From NCBI GenBank assembly GCA_951217055.1, contig OX578276.1:137769787-137833786 (forward strand): a stretch of DNA of 64,000 nucleotides, in the 5' to 3' direction. Every line of letters starts with the position of its first letter. Within the stretch, counting starts at the first letter, position 1. The position numbers and the translations under genes were made by a program. Below the pieces are notes generated by a model. It saw only the letters and a program-made list of their open reading frames with translations, was not told where the DNA came from and made no database searches. This DNA comes from Gerris lacustris (Eukaryota; Arthropoda; Insecta; Hemiptera; Gerridae). Of this stretch, positions 1-13,844 are shown in pieces.

Positions 1-195
1 GAAAATAAATAATAACAATAACAACGCTAACAAATTTAAAATAAGTAAAAAAGGATCGATATAAATATAAAAATAAGTTATGTGCTCAGTAGATCTTTGA
101 CTATGCAAAGGTAAACAACTACATGTGATTAAAATAATAAAAGATGGTAGTATATTTAGCAATGAAAACTACGGGAAAATGCTGCTAAGTGATAA

Positions 196-300
196 AAAAC
201 TCAATGTGCCGTCTCGATGACTCGAACCACTGACCTCTCAAGGTGCGTGATAATCATGCAGCAAGCATATGGGACGGCGCTTTAACCGAACGTGCCATTC
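196..300 (-). repeat. Possible tRNA-like SINE head
   Basis: Read on the minus strand, this contains a B-box-like T-arm (GTGGTTCGAGTCATC) close to a cloverleaf-like tract. No intact tRNA can be folded by eye. A degenerate tRNA-derived SINE head is the most economical reading; the body of the SINE is not identified. Confidence 0.35.
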
Positions 301-689
301 CTCTATAGTTGATCTCAGGGAACTTCTTCCGTATTTTACTATTTTAATAGACAATTTTTTCTTACGCTGGATATTATTACATAAAATGGCAAATAGCAAA
401 TTTACTAAAATGTTCTTATTTAAACTATGGGTATTTTTATCATTCAAAAACAACAAACACTTTAGTCCATCCAAATATTTTGTTGTATATATTAAAAACA
501 GTCGTGTCTTCTGAACGAGGTCGTTTTATTTTTTTTAATTTAAATTTTATAATTAAAAAAAAAAATAAATAAATAAATAAATCTTGTTAATATTTATTAC
601 TTATATATTTAATTTAAAGCAGGCATAAATCATGCATAAGAAAAATTCAATGAAATAGATAGAAAATGTTAAAATAAACAAAGTTCTCT

Positions 690-800
690 AACTGAGAATC
701 GAAACAGTGCCGATAATTAGATTCTAGTCGTCAGCTTCGTGCAGATCTCATTTAGCCATCCTTATGGTTAGTGATAAGAGAGGTCAATCATCAGCTTAGC
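690..800 (-). repeat. Possible degenerate tRNA-like head
   Basis: The minus strand shows an A-box-like TGGCTAAATGAGAT followed about 50 nt later by a B-box-like TGTTTCGATTCTCAG. Spacing suits a tRNA-derived SINE promoter. Both boxes are imperfect, so this is tentative. Confidence 0.25.
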
Positions 801-3800
801 CTATCTTCTTTCTCAGTTTTTAGATGTAATGAACAAAATTCATTGCGGTTAGAATAACCTGACAGCTCTGAATATAAAATTTAAAATAATAAGTCACTCG
901 TTAATAAATGGTGTACTTACCCTTCCCCAGACTCGTTCGCTTCAATGCTTGTCACAGTCGGTTGTACAAAATCAAAACTCGGGAATAAAATAGAGAAAAA
1001 AAAATAATTTGTCCACATGTGATTCACTAATTATGTATTTTTACCATGATTCTCGTATTATTCCGCTGTGAAAACACTCACACTGATAAAGTCAGAGCTA
1101 AATTACAAGACAGTAATAAATTTTCATAATAAAAAGTTCATTAACTATGAAAAATAATTAAAAAACTACGGACCAGAACCTTACTGCACGAAAACTATGT
1201 AACCTCCCCATTATTCACTTTTATTCATTTTTTTATATTCGTTTATTTTTTGTTATTCGAGCTTTTTTTTTGTTATTTAACTTTTTATATATTTTTATTT
1301 TGAAACGGGTCCTTTCAAGGTGGGCGGCTATGTTAAGACTTGTTGTGTCTTCGAAGCGCTACGAGAGTGCGGGTCGGACGTGCCCCCTCCTTGACTGGAT
1401 GCCCTACCGTCTGCCTTGGGTTAGGCCCTCAGTCGGTTCTAAGCGCTCAACCTAGCATGTAATACATTTTTTTGTTCTACTCGATGTTTTTTTTTAATAT
1501 AATCAATCGTTTTCTTTAATCGTTTTTATTAATCGAACCCTCAACATTCATTATATTGATTTTTTTTAATTACTGACAGATAATTAGTGTGACCTTATCT
1601 GAGGAAAGGAATGTGTGATTTTCCCCGAAAAAAATATGAGGTATGAGTCCCTAGACAAATATAATTTTATCCATATCCTCTGAATAATCCAGGCCAGTTT
1701 GACTAGCTAGAAAATCTGAATTACTTAATATGCCTATAGGCAAAAAATATCAATATTCAGCTCCGGTAGGGTGCAGTGGAAAAGAAATGATACAGGCACA
1801 GAAAGGGAAACAAATAGAGCAGACGAATCTGCTCGTTAGATTTTTCTCTATTTAGTTGTTCTCCTGTTTACAGCAGGGTGAAAAACGGAACGGACATGTT
1901 TCCCCTCCTACGATGTGACAATAGTAGCTGATAGATTCGTAATGGAAAATAGATTTAACAATAGATAGTTAATGTTAGAAAGGGGGAGACCAGAGGAATA
2001 TGTAATCGGTCAGAAGCAAATGCAACATCCATCTGCACTGCAGCCCAACCCCTTCTAAATACATAGTGCATATTGCATTATGCTGCATCCTCAAGTTTGA
2101 ACAACCCCCTCAGGCGAAAAGGGGATATTCAGAGGACGAACCGCTGCAGCCTATGGCTTGATTAAACAATGGATACTACAAAGGATTTCGTTTCGTCAAA
2201 TGTCAACGAAGAACAAAATAATTTTGCTGAATGGTATATATGAGTAAAATGTTCAACCCTTAAAGTTAACAAGACCTCAAAATTCAAAGGGACTCAATTA
2301 TTACAATTCTTCATTTGAATTCATCCTATTGTTGTTGTTTTTCTCTAATTCTTCTTACTTTCTCCAAACGTAAACCGCTTAATTAAAAAAAGAGAGGCAA
2401 AATTAAAATAAAGTCAAAATATAAAAGGAAGGCAAATTTATAATCATTAGAAGAAGAAATGAGGGTAAAAGGTATATTCCCATATACCTATTTGACTCTT
2501 TCGGCATTTTAGAAAAGATTATGCCATACCGAAAAAACCATAAATGTTTTAAATGAGCTGCTTTCGTGGCTAACAAATGAATCTATACAACTTTACCTCA
2601 ATGAACTATCCTGATAATGTAGTAAGTAAAATGGTTCCGTATAAATTTGTATTTAAGAATAACTAGTTGGATAAACGCGCAACTGCTGATAATTAAAGCA
2701 AAATAACAATTAAGTATCTCTACACTACGTAAGTATAGTCAATAATTCTTTTCACATTGTTAATATAATGCCGGAATTTTGTACTCAAGATCAAAGGAAG
2801 ATTCAGACGTGGCCACATCCCGAATTAATCTCCACCTATATCATTTATAGAGATTATAGATAATAATCCTGAAAAGCTGAAACAAAGAGAATCTAAAGTA
2901 CCTGCAGAAAGTAGCCTTTTATGTAATGACGTGTTTTTTGAGAGACTATTCATCAGTAAAATAAGTAAAATCTGGGCCAAACTTTAAGCAATGAATCTAA
3001 AAATCGATACAGCCAAGACAAAGCATGCGGGTCATGGGGCAAATGACCAAAGGGATTAGTAAAAATATCGCGATATAATTAAAGAAAAAGCAATGAATTA
3101 AATCAGAAATTAAATTGTTAGAGTTTAAACCATCACCTAACAAGGGGTAAAATATGTATATTTAAACTTAACATTTACTAAGTAAAATAGTATTACAAGA
3201 TTTAATGGTATTGGATATTTACCATAGTATATAGTTATTCTAAGTTAGGAAATTTATTGTAAACGATAAAAATGTAGTCTACTAAGTGTATTGAGTCATA
3301 TAAAAGGTGGTTAAAGAAGTTACTTATAATTTCTAAGACATAGATCATTTTAGATCGACAAGGAGGCAAAAGGTGGATGACGAATGTAACGTTACAAGCC
3401 AAGAGAATGGGGGAGAGCCAAACACTTTCACCCGGAGTGACGCCATTCTGAATGGCCGTGACCATTCTTTTTGATTCCGCGAAACAGGTGACTAACTATA
3501 AAGGGGAGGTAAATTTATCAGCATATAACTAAGTATTAATCCGGTTATTAACCCAATATTGGATGGATGGGAGGTCGGTTATTTATCGTTCCATATCGCT
3601 CAATGTAAAGGAAATATCACTTAAAGTGAGAGAGTTGGTGAAGAGGTGAAGGAAAAAGTCGATTTACAGGGCATGTATTTTCAGAAGAACAATCTACGAG
3701 TCTATGTTTCGTAAGACAGGATTTATTTTATAGAATATTAGATTTTTTCCTTCACGTGGACAAGATTAAAAAACATTATGAAAGATGAACAACATGCGAG

Positions 3801-4140
3801 CAACTGCTCTAAAAATACGAAAATGAACTAGAAGGTTTTGTTTTGGTCAAAGTAAAGTAACTCTGAGCTTTTAGTGACACGCAACCCAAGTACAAATGCG
3901 ATAAGGCCAATATGTCATTAAATAAACGGGATTCTAAGTCGAAGATAGTGCGTTACAAATAGATTAGATTAAAACTAATTTAGCACAAACTAAGTACAGA
4001 AGTTACGAAAGTTGCTTTATAACATAAAAATTAAATGACAAATATAAGTATTCTTCCATTTATTCAAATTTTTATATTGTATACACAATTTCCTAAAATA
4101 GATTGTTGATAATATCGTTTTGTAACGATTGCTGCCAAAA

Positions 4141-4602
4141 TAAAAATTGACTGCCAATTGGTATGGCACATAGCTTCCTCGCATCCAATCACATATTTTT
4201 TTGATTTAATGCTTTTGCAAGCCATTAATATCTATTTTGTTTAATTGTTTCCCCCGTTTTTTTAATCTGTCAAAATTGTTTTGATGAATAAATGTATGTT
4301 TGTGCGCATGTGGATGAGAAACAAATGAGCCCAGAAGGCTGAAACTTACATGGGACCAACATGGGCTAATCTTGATCTACCATCCAATTTTCATTAAAAT
4401 CGGATCCGTAGTTTTTAAGATATGTTGGTTCGCAAAAATTGAGCGCCAGACAGACCGACAGACAGACACGGAACCAAAAATGTTCCCTGATGTCTGAAAC
4501 GGATTTCTGTCTTGGAATCTTTGAAATTGGAGACATAAAATATTTACGTTCTTCAGAACGATCACATAGCTTCCGTTACCTTCGGTAAGCTCGGAAGCAA
4601 AA
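4141..4602 (+). repeat. Family U interspersed repeat
   Basis: This is one copy of the commonest repeat in the window. It starts with a tract reading GGCACATAGCTTCCTCGC and ends with the hairpin-forming tract CTTCCGTTACCTTCGGTAAG followed by CTCGGAAGCAAAA. The interior carries a GACAGACCGACAGACAGAC tract and the words CCCTGATGTCTGAAACGG. The tract CACATAGCTTCC occurs in direct orientation at both ends. No coding capacity is seen and the class is unknown. This copy is shortened in the middle compared with the ~610 bp copy at 59505-62488. Confidence 0.8.
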
Positions 4603-4606
4603 TAAA

Positions 4607-4662
<56 letters not shown>
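4603..4662. repeat. (TAA)n microsatellite
   Basis: About 19 uninterrupted AAT units directly follow the A-rich end of the family U copy. A-rich repeat ends are common seeds for such tracts. Confidence 0.95.
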
Positions 4663-4663
<1 letters not shown>

Positions 4664-5840
4664 GAGTTTATTTTGTTAATAAAAAAAGTAAGTAACTATA
4701 CTTCTTATGTCTCTCAGACTCTACCCAGAAAGACTTTTTCTTCGAATTAGACGATTCAACCAAATTTCAATTATGTAGGGGTATAAAATTCAACTATTAA
4801 ATTAAGCACTTTGTATAATTGAAACAAATAATCAAAGAACATTGAACCATGGTATATAAAACCAAAAAGATAACCGGTATATCTACATATAAAGGCGGAA
4901 AAAGGCTCAAGGCATCAGGGTTGCTAGATAAAAATACTTAAATACATAACTAAAGATTAGAAAAAGATCTCCAACAAATTTTAATTCAAAGAATTCACAT
5001 AATTTCAATGTAGTGTGATATTCTAGTCAGTCCACTTGAGAATATGACCCAAGGAGGGGTCGAAATTCTTTAATGGGTGAGTGAAAATTTTCAACAGCAA
5101 TTAAGTTAAAAGACTTCTTCTAAATTAACCCAATCCAAGTTAAAGGCAAAAGGTCTTTATATTAACGAATTGCACCGCAATAATTAAGGAAAATTATGAG
5201 CTGACATATCTATGAGCTATTTTTCTACTATCTATGATACAATCACATCATACATTATAAATTGAAATATATGAGTGGTTTTTAGGATATGGTGGTTCGG
5301 TAAAACAGTATTGAACGACAGACCGATCAAAAGACATAAGAACAGATGATGTTCCCTGATGTCTGGAACGAAGTTTTGACTATTTTATGAAATATTCCGT
5401 CTCAACCTGCAAAACCTGCAAAACAAATTTCGCTCTTCAATTATTCTAATTCTTCTGTTACCACCGATAAGGTCGGAAGTAAAGTAGTTAAATAGAATTA
5501 GAAATTACAGAAGAAATCGAATATTTTTAGAAATCTTATGCTGTTGTCAGCATAATTTGGACTTTTACCTAAGTCGCTTCCTGTAGCATAATTGCTAACT
5601 AAAAGTAAAGGTTTTCGTTTATTAACGTATTTATTTCTTATAACCCTAAAGGTAGGTTCTACATATCCCTGCATATCTCATGAGAGTTCTGATAAAAAAA
5701 TCCGTCAAGTACTTGCCAGCAAGCTACTAAAAGGGTTTCTTCGGTCATAAAAATTAATATTACTACTAAAATATGTATAAAAAGTTACACTTTGGAAAGC
5801 AAGGTGTGGACATTATCCTTTAGCATCTTAGGCATGAACT
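4663..5840. other. AT-rich DNA with a diverged family U tail
   Basis: No gene is visible. From about 5265 to 5485 there is a diverged family U 3' part: GTTCCCTGATGTCTGGAACG and a decayed end CTGTTACCACCGATAAGGTC. The rest is unrecognised. Confidence 0.5.
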
Positions 5841-5844
5841 TATT

Positions 5845-6190
5845 TGGTTCTTTTGGGGGTACAATGGCCACCATTTTGGAAACGCGATATATATTTCTGA
5901 TCTACATTTCAATACCTTTAAAATGAGACCCCACTCATAAATTACAAAATATACAAATTTTGGGTCACCATAGTTACGGCCACCTAAAATTTGAATTTTT
6001 CATATTAACTCCCAGAAATATTATTGGCCCACAGATATGTATATTTATGTATTTATTTTTTTTAAGGACCTGTCTTTATGGGATAGCGGGTGGAGGACTT
6101 TTAGTAATTTTGGGGGTAAAATGGCCGCCATTTTGGAAACGCGATATAATATTTGAGATCTAAATTTTAGCTCCTTTAAAATGATGACCT
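5845..6190 (+). repeat. Two-copy degenerate direct repeat
   Basis: A block around GCCACCATTTTGGAAACGCG (about 5865) recurs about 260 nt later as GCCGCCATTTTGGAAACGCG (about 6123). Both are preceded by TTTTGGGGGTA and followed by CTTTAAAATGA. It is an imperfect tandem duplication of about 260 bp. The frames covering it are chance products. Confidence 0.6.
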
Positions 6191-8084
6191 TTAAAAAAAT
6201 TAAAAATGTTGCAATCAGTTCTCAATTGCTCGCTGATCAAAGAAATATTGAGTTAAAAGTTCGCAACATTTTTCTTGTTTTTGGGCAAAAAAAGTTTAAG
6301 TTATATACTAAATTTCAAATCTCTTGCTACAATAGGTCGGGAGGTACGATCCAAGATGCGACGGATGAACTACCAAATGCATAAGGGTTTCTAGGACGAT
6401 CTCGAAACCCTAACAGGACTTGTTGTGGTGGCTCTTTGTGTTGTATTCACACTATTTCTTTGCTCACTATTATTAATTATACTGAAATTAGTATATTGTA
6501 TGTAAGTTAAATTACTCACCTATTAGAAGAAGGTTCCTTGTGTAATCATTGAAGTGTGATATGTATTGCTATAACTTACATATTGTTATATGTAAACGTA
6601 ACCAATTACCTTAAGAATATATTATTATTAAGAAAATATTCTTTGTGATAATGAGAGTCCACTGCAAATCAATTTACAGAATAAACTAAAGAGAATATTA
6701 AATATTAATTAAACATTTATAAAATAGTATACACATTAAACTAGCATTAAGTCTGATTATAAAAAACTTATATAAGTGAGGAAACACAAGAAGAGTAAAA
6801 TTATTAGAGAAGAACGATGAGAATAACAGCCTTTCTTTACAAATTAAAAGGAACTAAACCCTTCAAGCAAGTGGAAGGAAGACTGAAGTATGTTGAAGGG
6901 GTAGAGATAGAATTTGGAATACAACTGCGCTCCATCGCAGAAGGAGAAGCTGCGCATCTTCCCACGCTAAAGGATTCTGTATAAACAGGCTAATTTAGAC
7001 TAATTTTGCCTAAAATCAATCGATTAATTCATGGTTCGAAATCTAATTGGAAGATCACCCTTCACAATAATGTACGATATATAGGTTCTAAACCTACTAA
7101 ACCACTACTACTATTTCTAACGAATCGTCTTAGACAAGAAATCAGTGGATGGAGGAGTAGAAGAGTGAGTACCTAAATCAGAAATAAAACAACTAAAGTA
7201 GTTACGAATTGCGACTTTTGACACTCAGACTGGTCAATCTATATATGAGGAAAACAATAAAGTCTAGGCCTGTAGGCCAGTGAAATTTTGTTTGCCTATA
7301 GTTGGCCCAAACTTCTAGAATTCAAATTCCTGATCTCTCATTAGCTCCCCACCTATTTTTTTTTAATTTTCCCGCGCTGTCGAAAGTCACAAGACAATAC
7401 TTAACCAAAAAAAAAACAAAAAAAAAACATAGGAAAGCGCCTCTTACACAGTTATATGGTCACAATGCTGTGATGCACTTTTATTTCGAATTTCGCACAA
7501 ATCGGTCGATTATTACACCAGTTATCGTTATACAAACCTTCAAACTTTTCAAAGCCCGAGTCTCTAAAATGAAGAACACACTACACTCGTTCAATAATAA
7601 TAATATAATAATAGTAAAGTCAAAAATAATAATTTTGAAGTTATTCGTTTGTTAAATAATTAAGTTTCAATCTGCACTAGGTGTGCAATGCAGTTGTCTG
7701 CTTGCAATATTGAGCTGAGCGTGCATTTAAATCTTAAATTTTATTCATGCGTTATAGTTCATATTACATTAATTTGCTTGCATAACGCCATGATCACATT
7801 TTATCAAAAACTTGCCCTACTGTTGTTGACGGGAGATGCGAGAGAACGCCGCATCACTTTTTTTTCTACATTTGATAGATTATTTTATTTGGCTCAATAA
7901 CTAATTATATACTTAAAACAATATCATTAAATGTTTTTATTAGCCAAATAATGCAGTATAGCTAAACAGCTGATAGTTAACAATAAATCTGTTTATTTAT
8001 AAACAGCTGAAATCGGATTAAAAATAGTAATACATATTTCTAATTTTTAATAAAAAAGCTTCTTTTTTTCTGTTTTTCTATTTA
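6191..8084. other. Gene-free AT-rich DNA
   Basis: Nothing is recognised. The longest open frame (7302-7655, 117 codons) is lysine- and isoleucine-rich low-complexity translation of A/T-rich DNA and matches no family I know. A hairpin-like pair CTAGGACGATCTCGAAACCC lies near 6392. Confidence 0.5.
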
Positions 8085-8395
8085 ACCCCCCTCTTAAATG
8101 AAAATATAACAAAAGTGAACTTAACAACAATAACTGTACTCTTAAAGAGCTTTCCAACGATAAGCATCATGAAGGGCATATACTATTTTAACTTTTGTAC
8201 CCCGTACCCCTGTATGCCAATTTGGAGCATTTCAGATTTATACCTTCCTGTGGTTGGTCACTACGACCGTGCCGAATTTTGTGCTGATCGGTCCAGCCGT
8301 TCACCGCCGAGGAGTCGAGGAGTATGTGTCCAACCAAATGCAAAGTGTAGTATGAGAGCATCGCTTAGCTCAGCTCAATAAATGCAAACTAATTT
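8085..8395 (+). repeat. Solitary family T module
   Basis: It matches the modules tandemly arrayed at 18.9-21.4 kb: CCCCCCTCTTAAATGAAAAT, then TCTTAAAGAGCTTTCCAACG, then TACCCCGTACCCCTGTATGC. The array units have the same words in the same order. This unit diverges after the last motif, where it continues into ATTTTGTGCTGATCGGTCC. Confidence 0.75.
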
Positions 8396-8565
8396 GAGTG
8401 ATAAGATGGGACGCAGACCCAATAATAAAGCGGGAATAAAAGCAGCGGGGAATAAAGTAACTAACATGATTAAGTACCATTTTATTCTCTATATACTTGT
8501 GAAAAACTAATACATAAAAAAAAATACTAAGGACTAAGTAAAGTTAGCTTAAAACAGTTTACGTA

Positions 8566-9865
8566 AAGGCCGGTATACACGGGGACACTTTTGCTGCTAG
8601 AGTACTGTCTAGATCGAGTGTCACAGTGGAGACACCGCCTAGAGTGGTGCTAGACTACCCCCACTTCTCTCTAGCTGATGTCGCTCGCGGTGTCTGGTTT
8701 CTTCGTGTAGACACCTCTCAGTTTGCTCTAGCAGCCAGTCTAGGTCAGTTTCAGCAAGGTGAAACTTTTTTGCAAGAGCAGAATGCCTACAACTGCAGCT
8801 GGGCAGCGTTCCTTACATTTTCCTTATGTATTTATCCACATTTGTTATTGTCAATCATACATACAGGGTGTCCGAAGTCTAAATATTAAAATTCAAGGAG
8901 CATATTTAGGAAGCCAACTTCATTTCTACCAGTTATTCTGAAATCAGTATTTATTACTTAAAGTTTTTTCTTTATTTACGGAATTTTATTACTTCGTTTT
9001 AAAGACGAACTATGGATCTATTTAATGAGTTCGAATATTTTTATATTTTATTAATAAAATATGTCTCGTCTCAATATTATCAGCCACAATGAAGCCCGAG
9101 AGACGAGGAAAATGACAGTCAAATCCACACGTAAATGGGTAAAATATCGACGTAATAAAATACATAATTATAAATAAAATATATAAAATTAGATTATAAA
9201 TATTTTTTGTAAAAGTAAATAATAATAATAAAGATATCTAGAAGTAAACTTTGGTTTAAAACTTTTATGAACTAAAAAAGATAATTAAATGTAACTTTAA
9301 AAAGAGATTGAGATTGAATAAACTTTTAAGGAAGTTGTATTAGCCGCAATGTAAAATAATAATAGAAGTTAAAAAAAAAAAAATATTAGAGGTAGCGAGG
9401 TGTGCGTAGAACTTTCCAACCAACACAGTCCTGCTGAGTCACTCGATGAGTGGCTGATATAGTCAGTTAAAATAGTATATACATTTATATGTATAAAAAT
9501 CAGCAAATAGAATGAATAAAGTATAGTCGAAAGTTCTTTATCAAAAGATACAAAATAAATAAGATATAATAATTACAAACATGAATAAATGAGATAAATA
9601 TAATAAAATAGACTAAAATGTTAATGCTGAACAAGGTAGAATGTGAATCTACTATGAATGTGGAGTCCAAATTAAGTGTATTAGATTAGAAAAACACGAC
9701 ACCGTGTGGACAGTCCGGACACTGCTCTAGGAACTTTATTCAAGGTCACTTCCCGAGACTACTCTCAGAGACTAGTCTAGCCAAATTTTGGCCCTCAGTG
9801 TAGACAGATGGGAACCGCTCTCGCTAGACTGTCTCGCTCTAGGTGTCCCCGTGTATACCGGCCTT
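8566..9865. mobile_element. Non-autonomous TIR DNA transposon, ~1.3 kb
   Basis: The outer 23 bp form a perfect inverted repeat (AAGGCCGGTATACACGGGG plus ACAC at 8566-8588 and its complement at 9843-9865). Similarity continues inward over CTAG-rich, GC-rich subterminal blocks on both sides (about 8590-8745 and 9700-9840). The interior is AT-rich with no transposase frame. No clear target duplication is seen, so the superfamily is not assigned. The end type CCGGTATACACGGG resembles hAT/PIF-like MITE ends only loosely. Confidence 0.85.
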
Positions 9866-11033
9866 AAGAATAGGTTTAGTAACACCTTCGTTCTCGCTTG
9901 AAGAAGAACATTAATAGAGAGGAGAAAAATGGAATCAATGGTTCCATTTTTTTATATACTTGTTTTTACCTTACATCTTGTCATTAAACCAATAAAGTAT
10001 TTAACAAAAAAAGCGGAAATAGTTAGGGTAATTATACCCTTTTTCTTTTTTTAACAGAATCCTGTTGGATTTGGAACAAATTGAACAACACTATAATGCA
10101 CATATTAAATAAAACCATGTGCTCTACATCGTGCATATTAGCTACTTGTTTGTTATGATAACAATAATAATTACAGTCACGTCAATTTACAACAAAAACA
10201 CTCGAGATTGAACAACTTTCCTCCTGATAAGGTGACACACATTGCAAGTTGAGTAGGTGTTTAAATTAATGCCTATTTAGACTTTATGCGCTGTTCCCAT
10301 CGAAATCTCACTCGGTGTTATTGAGTACAGGAAACAGCTATTGTTAGTACCAGTGCCTTCCTGTCAGCGCTAGAAAAACCTAACTGTTTATTTTATTTAC
10401 ATAGTGGATTCTAGTTAACAATACATTTCATTTCATTGTATACGATCATAGACCTACTTTCTCCAAATATATATCATCTGTGAAAGATACACGTGTTCAA
10501 GTATCATGCAAATTCATTAATATTTGATAAACCCATTAGAAGACAGATTTGTCTCATGCAAATAGAAAACAGTCATTAGAATATTCATTCCGATTATGGT
10601 TAGAAAGCCCACGCCAAAAGAGAGGAAACTATCCACCGCTAAATCTATCGTTGTGTCAGGAACGTTTTAAACAAGTGACTATAAGATAAATAAACATGAA
10701 AGTCAAATCAGTTTAATTTATGATTAGGTAAAAATTAGGTATGCATACCAAGAAGAATTTTGTTTACCATATAATTCATAGAAACTTGCATACAGCACTC
10801 ATGTAAATGTTCATGCAAGTTTAAAAGTCAAAACTCTATAACAAGTTTAACAAAATTATTGTTATATTAATGCTTATAAAAAAAAGGCAAAGAAAGAAAG
10901 AATTATTGCCCATAAACATTATTATTTTTTTAAATCCAATCAGTTACCATTAAATATATTATATTTAAATATATTGATTGCATTAAATTATTCTAGATAA
11001 ACAAATTGATGCAATAATTACAATTTCATATTT
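9866..11033. other. Gene-free AT-rich DNA
   Basis: No gene, repeat family or RNA recognised. Confidence 0.5.
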
Positions 11034-11592
11034 TGCTTCCGAGCTTACAGCAGGTAACGGAAGCTGTGTGACCGTTCTGAAGAACGATAATATATTATGT
11101 CTTCGATTTAAAAAAATCCAAGACAGACATCCGTTCCAGACATCAGGGAACATTTTTGGTTACGTGTCTCTCTGACGGTCTGTCTGTCAATCACCCAATT
11201 TTTGCGAACCAACATATTTAAAAAACTACATGTCCGATGTATGGAAGGTCATAATTAGCCTATTGTTGGTCTCAAATAAAGTTTAATCGGCGCCCATTTG
11301 TTCCTCTTCAACGTACGCACAAACATATACATATTTATTTATACCTATATCTTTAAAAGTACTCATCTGATTTTTATGAAATTTGGATGGTTTTTCGAAA
11401 GTAGACTGCAAATAGCACCAGATTAATTTCAACCGTCTCTTTAACTTTTACTCTTAAACTGAACTCTTTAACTTAAAAAACGGGGGAAATAATTAAATAA
11501 ATTAGACAATAATGGCTTGTCAAAGCGTAAAATCAATTAAGTACGTGATAGGATGCGAGGAAGCTATGTGCCAAACTAATTGGCGGTCTATA
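11034..11592 (-). repeat. Family U repeat, minus strand
   Basis: A near full-length copy in reverse orientation: it opens with TTTTGCTTCCGAGCTTAC and closes with GGATGCGAGGAAGCTATGTG. Interior words include CAGACATCAGGGAACATTTT and ATTAGACAATAATGG. An 87-codon frame at 11512-11775 starts in its end and is judged fortuitous. Confidence 0.85.
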
Positions 11593-13844
11593 ATTAATCA
11601 CTTTCATGAAATTCACGCGGCTAACATAAAACATTCATATGCAGCAGCATTTAATTTAATTGAATACTTGCATTTTAATATGGACATCCAAAATAATAAC
11701 ATAAATCATTGTGGCCTGTTCTTGACCAAATCAAACGGTGACAGGTATATATCATGTAAAATTTATTTATTATAAAATAATTTTATCAGATCCATTTAAG
11801 AATAATTTTATTTAAAAAACATTTTTAAAAACAAGCTTTAATTCGTAATCTTCTCAACAAACCCTTTCATTTGATTCCCATGTCATGGGCATGCTTAAAA
11901 AATAACTAGTCCGCCATATTGAATTTAGAATGACCATGCATTGGCATCCAAACTAAACGTGTATGACAAATTTCAATTCAATCGGTTAAGGATAACTGCT
12001 TTTTAAAATTCAGTTGCAAGATTTGACCCGAACATACATACATACAAACATTGGAAGTTAAAAGCTTCTAAAAACCAACTAATTAACTCCGTGGCACAAC
12101 AACCCATGGAGGGCCTAGGTTAGGTCTATCAAAGGGCTTTTATAACTAGATATTATGTAATGGTATGATAAGGGGTTAGTGAATCACTCCATCAGCTCTA
12201 TAATCCTTACAATTGACATGCGCAACCGGATGGAAGCCACTTCACAAAAGCATTGTATCCATTAAGAATTAAAATATATATTATCAGCTCAAAATAAGTG
12301 GTTTCTACATTTTGTCTAAAAATCATGCAGTTAAAGAAATTTCCATGATTAAAAATAGAAGGATTAACGGAGAAATGTCAAAGATTAAGAGTATTACATT
12401 AATAATAGGGTCAAACATTGTCAGAAAGAAACTAATTTGTAACACATATAAAATATCGATACTACTTCAGACCAAAATGTTATTTATGGTAAAGTTTAAA
12501 TGGCTGCAAGCAATCAAGGATTGTAATAATTTCCTCGTGTGGCATAGTATTTAAGTTTTTATTGAGAAAGAAACGGCTTGGTGTTGTGAATTTCACCTTG
12601 GCCAGAGCAGGGAGCCAGAGCTGAGGGAATGAACTCAAACTATGTCAGGGACTCCATCTCTCACATCACCTACAATTATTTACTACCTAACATTGACACT
12701 AACTCGGCCTGAGATCATACTCGATGAAAAATAACAAATACATTATTATGTATGGATCTGATGCGAATTCTTCATAAACAACTCCGGCTTTGACTAAGTT
12801 AATCAAACGTCCTAATTAAAGACAAAGATTGTTTGTAGAAGAATATATTCATAATCTATTCCAACAAGCGCATAAGAGCCATAATAATCAAGGCTAAGCG
12901 AGGTACAAAAACTGCATAAAGTAATTTGTCCAAACAATTTAACTCGTGTTCCTAAAAACTGCAGGTATTTACGGAAAAATTAAATAGTTTTATTCCATAG
13001 TTTTCGGAGACAACTCTCCAAAATTAAGACCTAAAATTGATTTATCGATTATGACAGAATATTTATAACTAATTTCATCAATATTCCTTGATTGCCTAAT
13101 GCTTCACGACTCTGCATAGATGCAGAAATGTTTTTTAAAAAAAATTTCGACACAGAGAATCTAAATTTATATAACAAATACTGTCTACAGAATACAAATA
13201 CCATAATATACAAATAATAATAATAAAAAAAAAATAACATTGATGACTTTCAACTATAATGATTTACTGTCGTATGAAGGACAAAGATAATGAAGAGCTG
13301 AAGTTATAAAACTTAATAACTAAACATGCTATAAGTGTGAGTGATTCTTTTATTACATCAATTATATAGAATAAAATAAAACAGGTCCTAACCAGAAATA
13401 ACTTAAATTATATTTTTAATTTTGGGTTTGTTATGAAATATAAATGTTGGACATAACTATGCTTTAATTTCGTTGTTTGGATACATAATACATACTGATA
13501 TATCACTTTCTGATATCTGTATAATTCAGCGAATTTAAACCGATTGATAACCCTAGCTATAGAATTTCTAGATTGAAATGCAGATTTAAGCTAATAAATT
13601 ATAAATTCGATGCAATAGCCAACGCTTATATTGTTGTACCTTTTTTGTGCAAATTTAAATAATTCATTATACATTTTTGAATTCAATCAACATCTTTATT
13701 TTCAATTAAATTGATTAAAACCGTATATAATTAAATGAAAGAATCAATGATACCTCAAGTTATGAAAAAAATATTATTTTTATTCATTTATTGGTAGACA
13801 TTACATAAATAATTAAATTTATAAAGAAACAAAAAAAAACAAAA
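11593..13844. other. Gene-free AT-rich DNA
   Basis: No gene or repeat structure recognised. Several 60-80 codon frames are low-complexity translations. Confidence 0.5.

Larger units (their letters stand above)
1..4140. other. Gene-free AT-rich DNA
   Basis: No open frame here looks like a protein and no ordered repeat was recognised, apart from two tRNA-like patches listed separately. The segment 1310-1460 is noticeably GC-richer than its surroundings and holds a 61-codon chance frame with no recognisable family. Everything else is AT-rich sequence with short A and T runs. Confidence 0.6.

Noticed and set aside
4141..4602. Family U as a Helitron
   Set aside because: There is a 3' hairpin, but no CTRR end after it and no 5' TC with an A/T target rule could be shown.
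7302..7655. 117-codon open frame
   Set aside because: Its residues follow A/T-run composition (poly-Lys, poly-Asn/Ile), with no motif.
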